Positions 35,620 through 44,398 of a stretch of DNA of 53,246 nucleotides are shown here, one piece after another (within the stretch, counting starts at the first letter, position 1; every line of letters begins with the position of its first letter). A model generated the notes under the pieces. It was given only the letters and a program-made list of their open reading frames with translations. It searched no databases and was not told the origin of the DNA. Both the position numbers and the translations under genes were made by a program. The DNA comes from Brevirhabdus sp. (GTDB lineage Bacteria > Pseudomonadota > Alphaproteobacteria > Rhodobacterales > Rhodobacteraceae). The stretch covers positions 1-53,246 of the forward strand of contig JAGXFH010000035.1 in the NCBI GenBank assembly GCA_024637315.1, written 5' to 3'.

Positions 35620-37845
35620 TTATTCTCCGGCGGCACGCGCACCGGGGTTGAAACGGGTCGACTGCGCCACCGTGAACTGGCCGCGGCTCAACTTGCGGAT
35701 CTTGCCGTGGCGCAGCAGCTGACCGAACGACCGCAGGCTGTCTTCGCGGTTGAAGTCGCCATCGCGGTCAAAGACTGCAACGGCGCGCATGATCTGTGGC
35801 CGAGAGAAATGCGGGCGCCCCTCGACATAAGAGGCATAGGCCGCTGCGGCTTCCAGAAGATCGGGTAGCTCGGTTGCGTCCATTTGTTCTGCGAATTCGA
35901 CGAATGACTCGGCGTCCGAGAAAAATGCGTTTTCGCTATTGTCATCCGAGGATTGCGATGCGGCGTTGTCCTCGGCTTCCGCAGCGACAGAGGCGCTGAC
36001 CCGGCGCGGGCGGATCGCTTCGGCATTCGGATCCACTTCCGGAACGGTGTCCTTGTCGACGCGCTGTTCGGAAACCAGAACCAGCGGCGCCTGACGACGC
36101 TCGGTCGGCTTCATGCCGTCGGCGGGGCGGCGCGGACGCACGACACGGGCCAGATCCTCGCGAAACTTGTCAATCCGCGTGGTTTCCTCCTGTGCTTCCT
36201 TGTCCTTGCTCAACTTCTTGTCGGCCCGGGTCGCCATGACCGCGGCCTTCAAATGCTGGATCGCCGAGCGACGGCGGGTGCCTTCGGTTTCCTCGAGTTC
36301 GGTATTCGTGACGTCCAGGATCCGCTGAACGCCGTTGCCGTCACCCTCCAGATCCTGACGCTCCAGTACGGCGCGGCCTTCCTTGTCGGCGTGATCCTCT
36401 GCCTCGGAGTCGCGTTGAACTTGCTCCAGCGTCGCCATCAGGCCGGCTTCATCCTCTTCCGACAGATCGTTCTCAGGCTCATCGTCGACGAATACATTTT
36501 CCAAGTCTTCCGCGTCGTCTTCACCCGATGCGACAAAGCTGTAGTTGATGGGCTCGTCATCATCGTCGTCGTCGCTGCCGGCATCCGCGTCGGCCTGCTC
36601 GGAGGTTTCCTGCGTTTCGGGCTGGTTCTCCGGCTCATCTTCGAAGTCGGCGCGGCGCAGCTTCATGATGCGGGCAATGGCCGGAGCATCCGGCGCTTCG
36701 GCCGGTTCATCCGCGAACAGCGCGTCATCTTCGACGTCGTCATCCTTGCCAGCCCGGTCGAGGGCATGCATCAGCGTATCCGTGGCAGCCTCGTCCTCAT
36801 CCGCGTCCATCCCGTCGCCAATCAGAGTGTCTTCAGGCGTCGTGTCGCTGTCAGAGAACGTGTCCTTGACCGCGTCCTCTTCCTCGAGTTCCGACTCGGC
36901 GACATTTTGGAACCCGAGCCCGGCCAGGTGTTCGGTGCCGGCCTCTGGCAGTTCGGCGTCCGCCCCCTCGAAACCGTCGTCTTCGCCAGCAGATGTCGCT
37001 CCGTCGGCATCTTCCCCCGTCTCATCCTGATCCTTCAGTGCCAGAACGTCCTGGTCGGCGACCTCTGGCTCGACCGGAGTGTCGTCCTGCGCGGCATCGT
37101 CTTGCGACATTTCGGCGCTGGCGGGCTCGTCGGTTTCTTCTTCGGCCAAGGCGATCTCGGGCGGCGGCGAAGGCGCAGCCTCGTCTTCCGTCGTCAGCGC
37201 TTCGGGTTCGGCCAACTCGGCTTGGGCGTCCGAGGCTTCAGGCTCGACCGCAATATCGTCGGCCTCGGGTTCCGGGGCGATTTCTTCCGTCCGGTCCTCG
37301 AATGCTTCAGCCAGCTTCGATGCGGGCAAGGTGTCGGCGACATGGGATTCGTCACGATAGGTTTGTCCCGCATCATCCTCGCGCTGGGCGACAGAGGCAC
37401 GGATCCGCGCCAGCTTCGCTGCAACGCTTTCGCCGCGGGCGGGCTTCGCTTTAGTGAAATCGTAGGTCTCGACTTCCGTCTTCGGGGTGTGCCGCGGCGC
37501 GGCAGCGGCGGCGGCGAAACCAGCCGCGGTTGCCGAGGTCGGAGCGGTGGATGCTTCAGGCTTGGATGGCGGCGTTTTGCTGTCGCCATCCATCTGCCGA
37601 AGAATGATGCCGTTGTTCTCGACCCGGGCCTCGACCCGGCGGTGGATCTCGCGCTCTGCGATCCGGTGCAGCATCTCTGCATCCGGCGTCGGCGGTTCGG
37701 CGCCAAAATAGCGGTCATCCGCGGCCAGGTCGCGGAAATACTCGGCAATTCCCCGCATCGTCGAGAAAGGATCGTCGAACCCCTCCAGAGTGCAGGAAAA
37801 CGTGCCGTATGAAACGGTAAGTATTTTACTCGGTCCTACCATCAC
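35620..37845 (-). CDS. Large acidic, mostly disordered protein with conserved ends
   Basis: A protein of about 741 residues that I cannot name. The first 85 residues (TVSYGTFSCTLEGFDDPFSTMRGIAEYFRDL and on to EIHRRVEARVENN) look ordered and may be a small interaction domain. Residues about 90-540 are dominated by Asp, Glu, Ala and Pro, with runs such as SDDDDDDEP, and should be disordered. A basic segment (RRRSAIQHLKAAVMATRADKKLSKDKE) follows, and the last 100 residues form a helical domain resembling an HTH-like fold (FSRPQIMRAVAVFD, LRSFGQLLRHGKIRKLSRGQF). No signal peptide. Start is GTG 37845 or ATG 37842, both behind GAAGAAG. Similar proteins occur in Rhodobacterales as hypotheticals; a nucleoid or RNA-associated scaffold is possible. 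Confidence 0.72.
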   Translation of the reverse strand: MMVGPSKILTVSYGTFSCTLEGFDDPFSTMRGIAEYFRDLAADDRYFGAEPPTPDAEMLHRIAEREIHRRVEARVENNGIILRQMDGDSKTPPSKPEASTAPTSATAAGFAAAAAAPRHTPKTEVETYDFTKAKPARGESVAAKLARIRASVAQREDDAGQTYRDESHVADTLPASKLAEAFEDRTEEIAPEPEADDIAVEPEASDAQAELAEPEALTTEDEAAPSPPPEIALAEEETDEPASAEMSQDDAAQDDTPVEPEVADQDVLALKDQDETGEDADGATSAGEDDGFEGADAELPEAGTEHLAGLGFQNVAESELEEEDAVKDTFSDSDTTPEDTLIGDGMDADEDEAATDTLMHALDRAGKDDDVEDDALFADEPAEAPDAPAIARIMKLRRADFEDEPENQPETQETSEQADADAGSDDDDDDEPINYSFVASGEDDAEDLENVFVDDEPENDLSEEDEAGLMATLEQVQRDSEAEDHADKEGRAVLERQDLEGDGNGVQRILDVTNTELEETEGTRRRSAIQHLKAAVMATRADKKLSKDKEAQEETTRIDKFREDLARVVRPRRPADGMKPTERRQAPLVLVSEQRVDKDTVPEVDPNAEAIRPRRVSASVAAEAEDNAASQSSDDNSENAFFSDAESFVEFAEQMDATELPDLLEAAAAYASYVEGRPHFSRPQIMRAVAVFDRDGDFNREDSLRSFGQLLRHGKIRKLSRGQFTVAQSTRFNPGARAAGE

Positions 37846-37912
37846 TTCTTCGCTTTCTTTTCTGATCCAGCAAACATGTATTTACCAATCAATGGTTCGC
37901 AAATAGGAACAG

Positions 37913-37944
37913 AACCAAGAAATGCCCGGGATTTTTTCTTGGTT
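37913..37944. promoter_or_regulatory. Inverted repeat in an AT-rich divergent promoter region
   Basis: AACCAAGAAA (37913-37922) and TTTCTTGGTT (37935-37944) are perfect 10-bp arms separated by 12 bases, in the AT-rich 153-base gap between the divergent acidic-protein and thiN genes. It may be an operator serving both genes. Confidence 0.45.
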
Positions 37945-37998
37945 AGAATGTGTCCAGATTCCATATTTTACAACAATCATGGCAGTTAGGTAAGTATT

Positions 37999-38646
37999 GT
38001 GCGTTTTTCCGAGAATGTGACGTTACTGGGCGCCAGCAAGGTTAAACAAAGGGTTCTTACCGAGGCATTGGCGTTCGCACCCCGGCTTGTTGCTGCTGAT
38101 GGTGGTGCCAAAAATGCGGTAAAAATAGGGCGAATACCCGAATTCGTGATCGGCGATTTCGATTCAATCGGCCCGGATATGCTATCCGAAATCCCGGAAA
38201 ATCGGCGAATTCGGGTTACCGAGCAGGAAACAACCGATTTCGAGAAATGTCTCTCCATCCTCGATGCACCGCTGATTCTCGGGGTCGGTTTTCTGGGCCG
38301 CCGAATTGACCACCAACTGGCAGCGTTCAACGCCCTTGCCCGCTTCGCGCGGCAGCGCGTGGTTCTGCTCGGTCGGCGCGAGCTTTGCTTTCACCTGCCG
38401 GCGGAACTTTCGCTGCCGGTTGCCGTCGGAACGCGGGTATCGCTGTTCCCGATGGCGCCTGTCAGTGGCCGGTCAGATGGGCTGAGATGGCCGATCGAGG
38501 GCCTGGCCTTCGCGCCGGACGGGCGTATCGGCATTTCCAACATCACCGAGAAAACCACGCTTCGCCTGCAAATGGACGGCGTCGGAATGCTGGCGATCAT
38601 GCCGCGGGCGGTGCTGGCGCAGGTGGTGCGGGCGCTCGGGCGGTGA
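37999..38646 (+). CDS. thiN: Thiamine pyrophosphokinase
   Basis: A 215-residue enzyme that transfers pyrophosphate from ATP to thiamine to give thiamine pyrophosphate. Family residues appear in LVAADGGAKNAVKIG (about 30-44), FVIGDFDSIG (49-58) and QETTDFEKCL (76-85), the metal and ATP-binding acidic motifs; the C-terminal thiamine-binding beta domain follows, with GLRWPIEGL and GISNITE. The start is GTG at 37999 behind TAGGTAAG. The last 50 bases overlap the convergent EamA gene. Confidence 0.9.
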   Translation: MRFSENVTLLGASKVKQRVLTEALAFAPRLVAADGGAKNAVKIGRIPEFVIGDFDSIGPDMLSEIPENRRIRVTEQETTDFEKCLSILDAPLILGVGFLGRRIDHQLAAFNALARFARQRVVLLGRRELCFHLPAELSLPVAVGTRVSLFPMAPVSGRSDGLRWPIEGLAFAPDGRIGISNITEKTTLRLQMDGVGMLAIMPRAVLAQVVRALGR

Positions 38647-39523
38647 TCCTCTCTCGGTAGATCACGTAAAGCCCGGCGGCCACGGTGATGGCAATGCCAA
38701 GCGTCGCCAGTCCGTTCGGAAGATCCGCGAAGATCAGCCAGCCGATCAAGGTCGCGAAGGGGATCTCCAGATACTGCATTGGCGCAAGCGTGGCGGAAGG
38801 CGCGAAGCGCAGCGACCATGTCATCAAGAGATGTGCGCAGGTGCCAAGAATGCCCAGTGTCACCAGCAACCAGAGATCACCGGACGCAACGCGGCTCAAC
38901 TCCAGCCCCGGCAGGTTCCGCCCTACCGCCAGCAGCAACAGCGGGACCAGCAATGCCGATGCCATGACGCCGCTGATCGCCTGCAACACCACCGGATCGC
39001 AATCCTTGGCGATCTGCCGCGTGACCAGCATGAAAAGCGCGAAAACCACCGCCACGAACAATGGCAACAATGCCGGCGGACCGACAGCGGCGAAGTTGGG
39101 CTGGATCACCAGCAGCGTGCCGGCAAAGCCGACGCCGCAAGCCGCCAGCCGGTAGGGGCCCACCTGTTCGTTCAGCACCGTCTTGCCAAGCAGCAGCATG
39201 ATGAACGGCATCACGAAAGCAATGGCGATGGCGTCGGCCAGCGGCAGGAAACGCAGCGACAGGAACATCGCCCCGATGCCGAACATGTGCAAAACCGTTC
39301 GCACCGCCGTCAGCCAGACGACGCGGGCCGGCATTGCGAAACTGCGACCGGTCGCGGCGACCAGCGGCACCAGAATAGCCGCCTGAACGGCAAAGCGAAC
39401 GGCCAGCAACTGGCCGATCGACATCGTATCCCCAAGCAGCTTGGCAATCGAGTCGCCAAGCGGGGCCAGAATGCAGAAGCCGAGCATCAGAAGGATACCA
39501 AGAAGCGGTCGGTCGCCGGTCAT
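38597..39523 (-). CDS. EamA/DMT-family transporter (first of a tandem pair)
   Basis: A 308-residue drug/metabolite transporter-type membrane protein with ten predicted helices in two EamA halves (about 7-140 and 150-288), ending in an Ala-Pro-rich tail. Conserved features include RFAVQAAILVPL near helix 2 and PMQYLEIPFATLIGWLIFAD in the second half. The substrate cannot be told; such proteins often export amino acids or metabolites. It follows its paralogue with a 9-base gap. Confidence 0.85.
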   Translation of the reverse strand: MTGDRPLLGILLMLGFCILAPLGDSIAKLLGDTMSIGQLLAVRFAVQAAILVPLVAATGRSFAMPARVVWLTAVRTVLHMFGIGAMFLSLRFLPLADAIAIAFVMPFIMLLLGKTVLNEQVGPYRLAACGVGFAGTLLVIQPNFAAVGPPALLPLFVAVVFALFMLVTRQIAKDCDPVVLQAISGVMASALLVPLLLLAVGRNLPGLELSRVASGDLWLLVTLGILGTCAHLLMTWSLRFAPSATLAPMQYLEIPFATLIGWLIFADLPNGLATLGIAITVAAGLYVIYRERITARAPAPPAPAPPAA

Positions 39524-39532
39524 TGCGTCAGG

Positions 39533-40462
39533 TTAGGGTGCCAGACCGAGCGGTGCAACGCTTACCGCCACGCTGCGGGCCGTCACCCTCTCGCGGTGAA
39601 TGATGTAGATACCTGACGCCGCGATGATCCCGATCCCGATCCATGTTGCAGGATCCGGAAAATCGCTGAAAACCACGAAACCGAAGAATGTGGCCGAGAT
39701 CAGTTCGAGATAATGCAACGGCGCCAGCACCGTCGAGGACGCGAAGCGCAAGGCATAGGTCAGCAGCAGATGCGAGATCGACGCTGCCAGCCCGACCGCG
39801 AAGAGGTAGATCCAGTAGCGCCCCTCGGGCATCACCGGATCGAGTTCGCCAAGCCCGCTGCCATCGGCAAGCCACAGAGCCGGGATCGTCAGGATCATCG
39901 CGGCGACCGCCGTCGTCGCCTGCAACCGCACCGGATGCAACCCGCGCGATCGCCAGCGCATCGAGATCATGTAAAGCGCAAAGAACAATGCCGTTCCCAG
40001 CGGCAGCAGCGCCACCGCGCCAAACTCGGTAAAACTCGGGCGGATGATGATCAGCGAACCGGCGAAGCCGACCACGGCAGCGCCCAGACGCCGGATCCCG
40101 ACCGTTTCGGACAGGATGAAATGGCCAATCAGAAGCAGCAGAAACGGCTCGACGAAGCCAATGGCCAGCGCGTCGGCCAAGGGCATCACCGAAATCGCAG
40201 CGACAAAGGTGGCGGTCGCCAGAACGCTAAGCCCGGCCCGCAGGAAAGTGTGCCCGATTTCGTCGCGCTGCATCCGGAAATCGAGCCGCATCACCGCCAT
40301 GACCGGCACGAGGATCAGCGCCTGCGCAATATAGCGCGCCGCGGTGATCTGACCGACCGGAATCGCATCGCTGGCCAACTTCGCCGCGGTATCGACAAGC
40401 GGCGCAGTCAGGCAAAAGGCCAGCATCATCAAGGTGCCAAGAACGGGGCGGTCGTCGGTCAT
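39533..40462 (-). CDS. EamA/DMT-family transporter (second of a tandem pair)
   Basis: A 309-residue ten-helix EamA transporter, a clear paralogue of its neighbour: both begin with D-R-P-x-L-G-x-L-M-L-x-F-C, share ALRFASSTVLAPLHYLE-like second-half motifs and end with VIYRERITA/IIHRERVTA before a small-residue tail. The pair most likely arose by tandem duplication. Whether they act as separate transporters or as partners is open. It lies 40 bases downstream of the serine dehydratase gene on the same strand. Confidence 0.85.
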   Translation of the reverse strand: MTDDRPVLGTLMMLAFCLTAPLVDTAAKLASDAIPVGQITAARYIAQALILVPVMAVMRLDFRMQRDEIGHTFLRAGLSVLATATFVAAISVMPLADALAIGFVEPFLLLLIGHFILSETVGIRRLGAAVVGFAGSLIIIRPSFTEFGAVALLPLGTALFFALYMISMRWRSRGLHPVRLQATTAVAAMILTIPALWLADGSGLGELDPVMPEGRYWIYLFAVGLAASISHLLLTYALRFASSTVLAPLHYLELISATFFGFVVFSDFPDPATWIGIGIIAASGIYIIHRERVTARSVAVSVAPLGLAP

Positions 40463-40502
40463 GGCGCGAGGTTAGAGGCGGTTTCGGCCGGGACTGCAAG
40501 AC

Positions 40503-41876
40503 TCAGCAGTTCGGCACATTGACGGCAAGCCCGCCAAGCGAGGTTTCCTTGTATTTCTCGCTCATGTCGCGGCCCGTCTGGCGCATCGTTTCGATGGCGG
40601 CATCCAGCGGCACCAGATGGCTTCCATCGCCGCGCAAGGCCAGCGAGGCGGCAGAGACCGCCTTGATCGCGCCAAGCCCGTTGCGCTCGATGCAGGGCAC
40701 CTGGACCAACCCCTTGACCGGATCGCAGGTCATGCCAAGGTGATGTTCCAGCGCGATTTCGGCGGCGTTCTCGACCTGTTCGGGTGTTCCGCCCAGAACC
40801 GCCGCCAACCCGGCAGCGGCCATCGCGGCGGCCGACCCCACCTCGGCCTGGCAACCACATTCAGCGCCCGAGATCGAGGCGTTGAACTTGATCAATCCGC
40901 CGATCGCCGCCGCCGTCAGCAGGAATTCAGGCACCTGCGCGCGGCGCGCGCCCGGCACATGGTCCAGCCAGTAGCGGATCGTGGACGGGATCACACCTGC
41001 CGCGCCGTTTGTCGGCGCTGTGACCACCTGGCCACCCGCAGCGTTCTCTTCGTTCACCGCCATCGCATAGGCCGACATCCAGTCGTTGATGGTGTGCGGC
41101 GCGCTCAGGTTGCGGCCACGCTCGGCCTGCAGGGCATCGTGGATGGCCTTGGCGCGGCGCTTCACCTTCAGCCCGCCGGGCAGGATGCCATCGCTGGTCA
41201 GGCCGCGCTCAATGCAGTCATTCATCACGTCCCAGATAAGGTCGATGCCCCGATCCAGCGTCTTCGCATCGCGCCGCGACAGTTCGTTCCGGCGCTTCAG
41301 GTCCGCGATGCTCCATCCGGTCTCGGCGCACATCTGCAACATCTCGGCGGCGCTCTTGAACGGGTGGGGCACGGGCGCGCCATCGTCGCTGTCCTTGCCG
41401 GCGGCAAGTTCCGCCTCGGTCAGCACGAAACCTCCTCCGACCGAGAAATAGGTTTCTTGCAGGATGATGTCGCCCTGCGCATCGGTGGCCATCAGGATCA
41501 TTCCGTTGGCATGGCCGGGCAGGGCCGGACCGTAATCGAAAACCAGATCGGCCTGGGGATCGAAGGCCAGCGGGGCCAGCCCCTCGGGCTCGACGGTTCG
41601 GGATTCGCGGATCCGGGCCAAGGCTGCTTCGGCCTTGTCGCGGTCGTAGCTTTCCGGCGCGAACCCGGCCAGACCCAGGATCGTCGCCCGGTCGGTGGCG
41701 TGGCCGACCCCGGTGAAGGCCAGCGACCCGTGCAGCGAGACTTGCACCCCGTACGCCGTGAACGGCGAAGCGCGCAGCCGGCCCAGAAACCGCGCCGCCG
41801 CCACCATCGGGCCCATCGTGTGGGACGAGGACGGGCCGACGCCGATCTTGAACATGTCGAAGACGGAAAGAAACAT
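40503..41876 (-). CDS. sdaA: L-serine ammonia-lyase (iron-sulphur type)
   Basis: A 457-residue single-chain L-serine dehydratase that deaminates serine to pyruvate and ammonia with a 4Fe-4S cluster. The beta domain starts [20 protein letters not shown] (SSSHT conserved) and the alpha domain contains the cluster cysteines in [22 protein letters not shown] and [10 protein letters not shown], plus [12 protein letters not shown]. The chain ends in cysteine, as in bacterial type II enzymes where the tail occupies the active site. Start at 41876; an extension upstream is unlikely. Upstream gap 41877-42186 contains only the 19-bp repeat. Confidence 0.95.
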   Translation of the reverse strand: MFLSVFDMFKIGVGPSSSHTMGPMVAAARFLGRLRASPFTAYGVQVSLHGSLAFTGVGHATDRATILGLAGFAPESYDRDKAEAALARIRESRTVEPEGLAPLAFDPQADLVFDYGPALPGHANGMILMATDAQGDIILQETYFSVGGGFVLTEAELAAGKDSDDGAPVPHPFKSAAEMLQMCAETGWSIADLKRRNELSRRDAKTLDRGIDLIWDVMNDCIERGLTSDGILPGGLKVKRRAKAIHDALQAERGRNLSAPHTINDWMSAYAMAVNEENAAGGQVVTAPTNGAAGVIPSTIRYWLDHVPGARRAQVPEFLLTAAAIGGLIKFNASISGAECGCQAEVGSAAAMAAAGLAAVLGGTPEQVENAAEIALEHHLGMTCDPVKGLVQVPCIERNGLGAIKAVSAASLALRGDGSHLVPLDAAIETMRQTGRDMSEKYKETSLGGLAVNVPNC

Positions 41877-42047
41877 GGACGGTAATCCCCCAGGAAAGCT
41901 GCGCTTGTCATGACCGTTCGACGCGGCGAAAGCCCCGCGAAAAGCGACGCTTTCCGACGATGTCAAGACGGTGTGCGAACCCGCCGCACGAATGTGCCAC
42001 CAATTCGCGCGGCGCGCGAGGCAAACCCCCTGTCATCAGTTGTCTTC

Positions 42048-42066
42048 AAATATCCCCGCCGGAGGC
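42048..42066 (-). repeat. 19-bp intergenic repeat, copy 2
   Basis: Exact reverse complement of the element at 123-141. It lies in the 310-base gap between sdaA and rpiA, which holds no other convincing feature, and is followed by a GC-rich CGCGGCGCGGCGCAGCCGCG stretch that can fold on itself. Confidence 0.6.
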
Positions 42067-42186
42067 CTCGCGGCGCGGCGCAGCCGCGTTGCGATCCGTG
42101 TGCGAGGCTGCAAGCAGAATTCACTCTCGCACCTTCGCGTCATCTTTCCTATAACCACCCGGACCTTGAAACGGAGTCGCTGCCAG

Positions 42187-42975
42187 ATGTCGGAAAACCT
42201 GTCGCCCATTGATACCGCAAAATTCGTTGCCGCCAAACGTGCGACAGAGTTCGTCGCCGATGGGATGAAGGTTGGCCTTGGCACCGGTTCGACCGCCGCC
42301 TGGCTGGTCAAATGCCTGGGCGAGCGGGTCCGCGACGAGGGGCTGAAGATCACCGGTGTTCCGACCTCGCGCCGTACCGCCGAACTGGCGCAGAAGGTCG
42401 GTATCAAGGTCATCTCGCTCGACGAGGCGCGGTGGCTTGATCTCACCATCGACGGGGCCGACGAATTCGACGGCGAGTTGAACCTGATCAAGGGCGGCGG
42501 CGGCGCGCTGCTGCACGAAAAGATCGTCGCGACGGCCAGCGATCAGATGATCGTGATCGCCGATATCAGCAAGAAGGTCGGAACCCTCGGCGCCTTCCCG
42601 CTGCCGGTCGAAGTGATCCCGATGGGCTGGCAGACCACCCGATCGCTGGTCGAGGAAACCCTGCACGCGATGGATGTGATGGGTCAGAAGACCGCGTTGC
42701 GGATGAATGGCGACCGGCCGTTCGTGACCGATGAAGGCAATCACATCCTTGATCTGCATCTGACCCGGATCGGCAATGCGCGGCAGCTCTCGCTGGTGCT
42801 GAACCAGATCCCCGGCATCGTTGAAAACGGGCTCTTCATCGACATCTGCGACGTTGTGGTGATCGGCCACGGCGATGGCAAGGTCGAGGTAGAGGATATC
42901 AATGCCGGCACGCACGAAGAAGGCAGGATCGCCTTCGCTGAAAGTGACAACATATTCCGCGATATCGCGGAATAG
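42187..42975 (+). CDS. rpiA: Ribose-5-phosphate isomerase A
   Basis: A 262-residue enzyme interconverting ribose-5-phosphate and ribulose-5-phosphate in the pentose phosphate pathway. Signature motifs: GLGTGSTAAWLV (phosphate binding), TIDGADEFDG with the catalytic Asp residues, and IKGGGGALLHEKIVA with the catalytic Glu and Lys. ATG at 42187. It is followed after 10 bases by the glutathione reductase gene and probably forms an operon with it, linking NADPH-related sugar metabolism with thiol redox. Confidence 0.95.
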   Translation: MSENLSPIDTAKFVAAKRATEFVADGMKVGLGTGSTAAWLVKCLGERVRDEGLKITGVPTSRRTAELAQKVGIKVISLDEARWLDLTIDGADEFDGELNLIKGGGGALLHEKIVATASDQMIVIADISKKVGTLGAFPLPVEVIPMGWQTTRSLVEETLHAMDVMGQKTALRMNGDRPFVTDEGNHILDLHLTRIGNARQLSLVLNQIPGIVENGLFIDICDVVVIGHGDGKVEVEDINAGTHEEGRIAFAESDNIFRDIAE

Positions 42976-42985
42976 TGGGAGAATA

Positions 42986-44344
42986 ATGGCATTCGACTTT
43001 GATCTTTACGTGATCGGAGGCGGTTCGGGAGGTGTCCGGGCAGCCCGAACCGCCGCCGAGACCGGTGCCAGGGTGGCACTGGCCGAGGAATACCGGATGG
43101 GCGGCACCTGCGTCATCCGAGGTTGCGTGCCAAAAAAACTGATGGTGTTCGCCTCGGGCTATTCCGGCGCCATCGAAGCGGCGCGGGCCTATGGCTGGTC
43201 GGTCAAGGCAGGGGCGTTCGACTGGAAGAAGTTCCGCAAGGCGCTGCACGCAGAACTGGACCGGCTGGAAGCCATCTATCGGAGCAATCTGGAGAAGGCC
43301 GGAGTCGAGATTCACGACCAGCGTGCGACGCTTGACGATGCCCACACCGTGCGGCTGGCGGATGGCAAGACCTACCGGGCAAAGCATATCCTGATCGCCA
43401 CTGGCGGTCATTCCTTCCTGCCCGATACCGTGCCGGGGCACGAGCAGGCCTGGACCTCGGGCGATGTCTTCCTGATGGAGGACTTGCCGAAACGGGTGCT
43501 GATCGTCGGCGGCGGCTACATCGCCTGCGAATTCGCCTGCATCCTCAACGGGCTTGGAGTGGCGGTCACGCAGTATTACCGAGGCGCGCAGATCCTGCGG
43601 GGGTTCGACGACGAGGCGCGTGGCCACATCGCCGAACTGATGCAGGATCAGGGCATCGGCCTGCATGTCGGCTCTGACGTCGAGCGCATCGAAAAGCGGG
43701 CGGATTGTCTGTGGGTCAAGACCACTGACGGGCGCGAGATCGAGGTCGACGCGATGATCTATGCGGCCGGGCGCATTCCCAACAGCGCGGGACTGGGGCT
43801 TGAGGCGGTCGGGGTCGAGCTTGGCCGCCGCGGCGAGATCATCGTGGATGACTATTCCCAGACCGCCGTTCCGTCGATCTTTGCGGTCGGCGATGTGACC
43901 GACCGGATCAACCTGACGCCGGTCGCCATCCGCGAGGGCGCGGCCTTCGTCGAGACCGTATTCAACGGCAATCCGACCAAACCGGATCATGATCTGGTGC
44001 CGTCGGCGGTGTTCACCCAACCCGAATACGGCTCGGTCGGGCTGACCGAAGAGGCCGCGCGAGAGCAGGAACCGATCGAGGTTTACTGCGCCGCCTTTCG
44101 CCCGATGCAGAACGCATTCATCGGCAAGAACGAGCGCGTGCTGTTCAAGCTGATCGTCAGTGCTGAGAGTCGCAGGATCCTGGGGTGTCACATCATCGCT
44201 CCCGATGCCGGAGAGCTGATCCAGATGGTCGGTGTGGCGGTCAAGATGGGTGCGACGAAAGAAGATTTCGATCGCACGGTTGCGGTTCATCCCACAATGT
44301 CGGAAGAGATTGTGCTGATGAAGTCGCCCGTGCGAAAAGCTTGA
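42986..44344 (+). CDS. gor: Glutathione-disulphide reductase
   Basis: A 452-residue flavoprotein that reduces glutathione disulphide with NADPH. FAD site G-G-G-S-G-G at 11-16, redox pair C42 and C47 in TCVIRGCVPKK, NADPH site GGGYIACEFA, second FAD motif FAVGDVTDR, and catalytic H435 in AVHPTMSEE. Plant- and alphaproteobacteria-type gor proteins share the VIRGCVPKK form. GGGAG precedes the ATG at 42986. A larger frame overlapping rpiA is not the true start. Confidence 0.95.
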   Translation: MAFDFDLYVIGGGSGGVRAARTAAETGARVALAEEYRMGGTCVIRGCVPKKLMVFASGYSGAIEAARAYGWSVKAGAFDWKKFRKALHAELDRLEAIYRSNLEKAGVEIHDQRATLDDAHTVRLADGKTYRAKHILIATGGHSFLPDTVPGHEQAWTSGDVFLMEDLPKRVLIVGGGYIACEFACILNGLGVAVTQYYRGAQILRGFDDEARGHIAELMQDQGIGLHVGSDVERIEKRADCLWVKTTDGREIEVDAMIYAAGRIPNSAGLGLEAVGVELGRRGEIIVDDYSQTAVPSIFAVGDVTDRINLTPVAIREGAAFVETVFNGNPTKPDHDLVPSAVFTQPEYGSVGLTEEAAREQEPIEVYCAAFRPMQNAFIGKNERVLFKLIVSAESRRILGCHIIAPDAGELIQMVGVAVKMGATKEDFDRTVAVHPTMSEEIVLMKSPVRKA

Positions 44345-44398
44345 TTTCCGTTCGAAAGTGCACAGGTAAGACAGGACGAGAGAGAGGAACAACACGAG

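Noticed and set aside
36438-37030. CRISPR-like or tandem repeat array in the acidic gene
   Set aside because: The repetitiveness is due to Asp/Glu/Ser codons and has no fixed unit or spacer structure.
35953-37812. 619-codon plus-strand frame opposite the acidic protein
   Set aside because: Its composition (Arg, Val, Phe, Gly) is that expected from reading an Asp/Glu/Ala-rich gene backwards; the minus-strand frame has ordered, familiar-looking ends and a ribosome site.
37846-37998. TPP riboswitch before thiN
   Set aside because: The THI-box core (CTGAGA and its partner) is not present; the leader is short and AT-rich.
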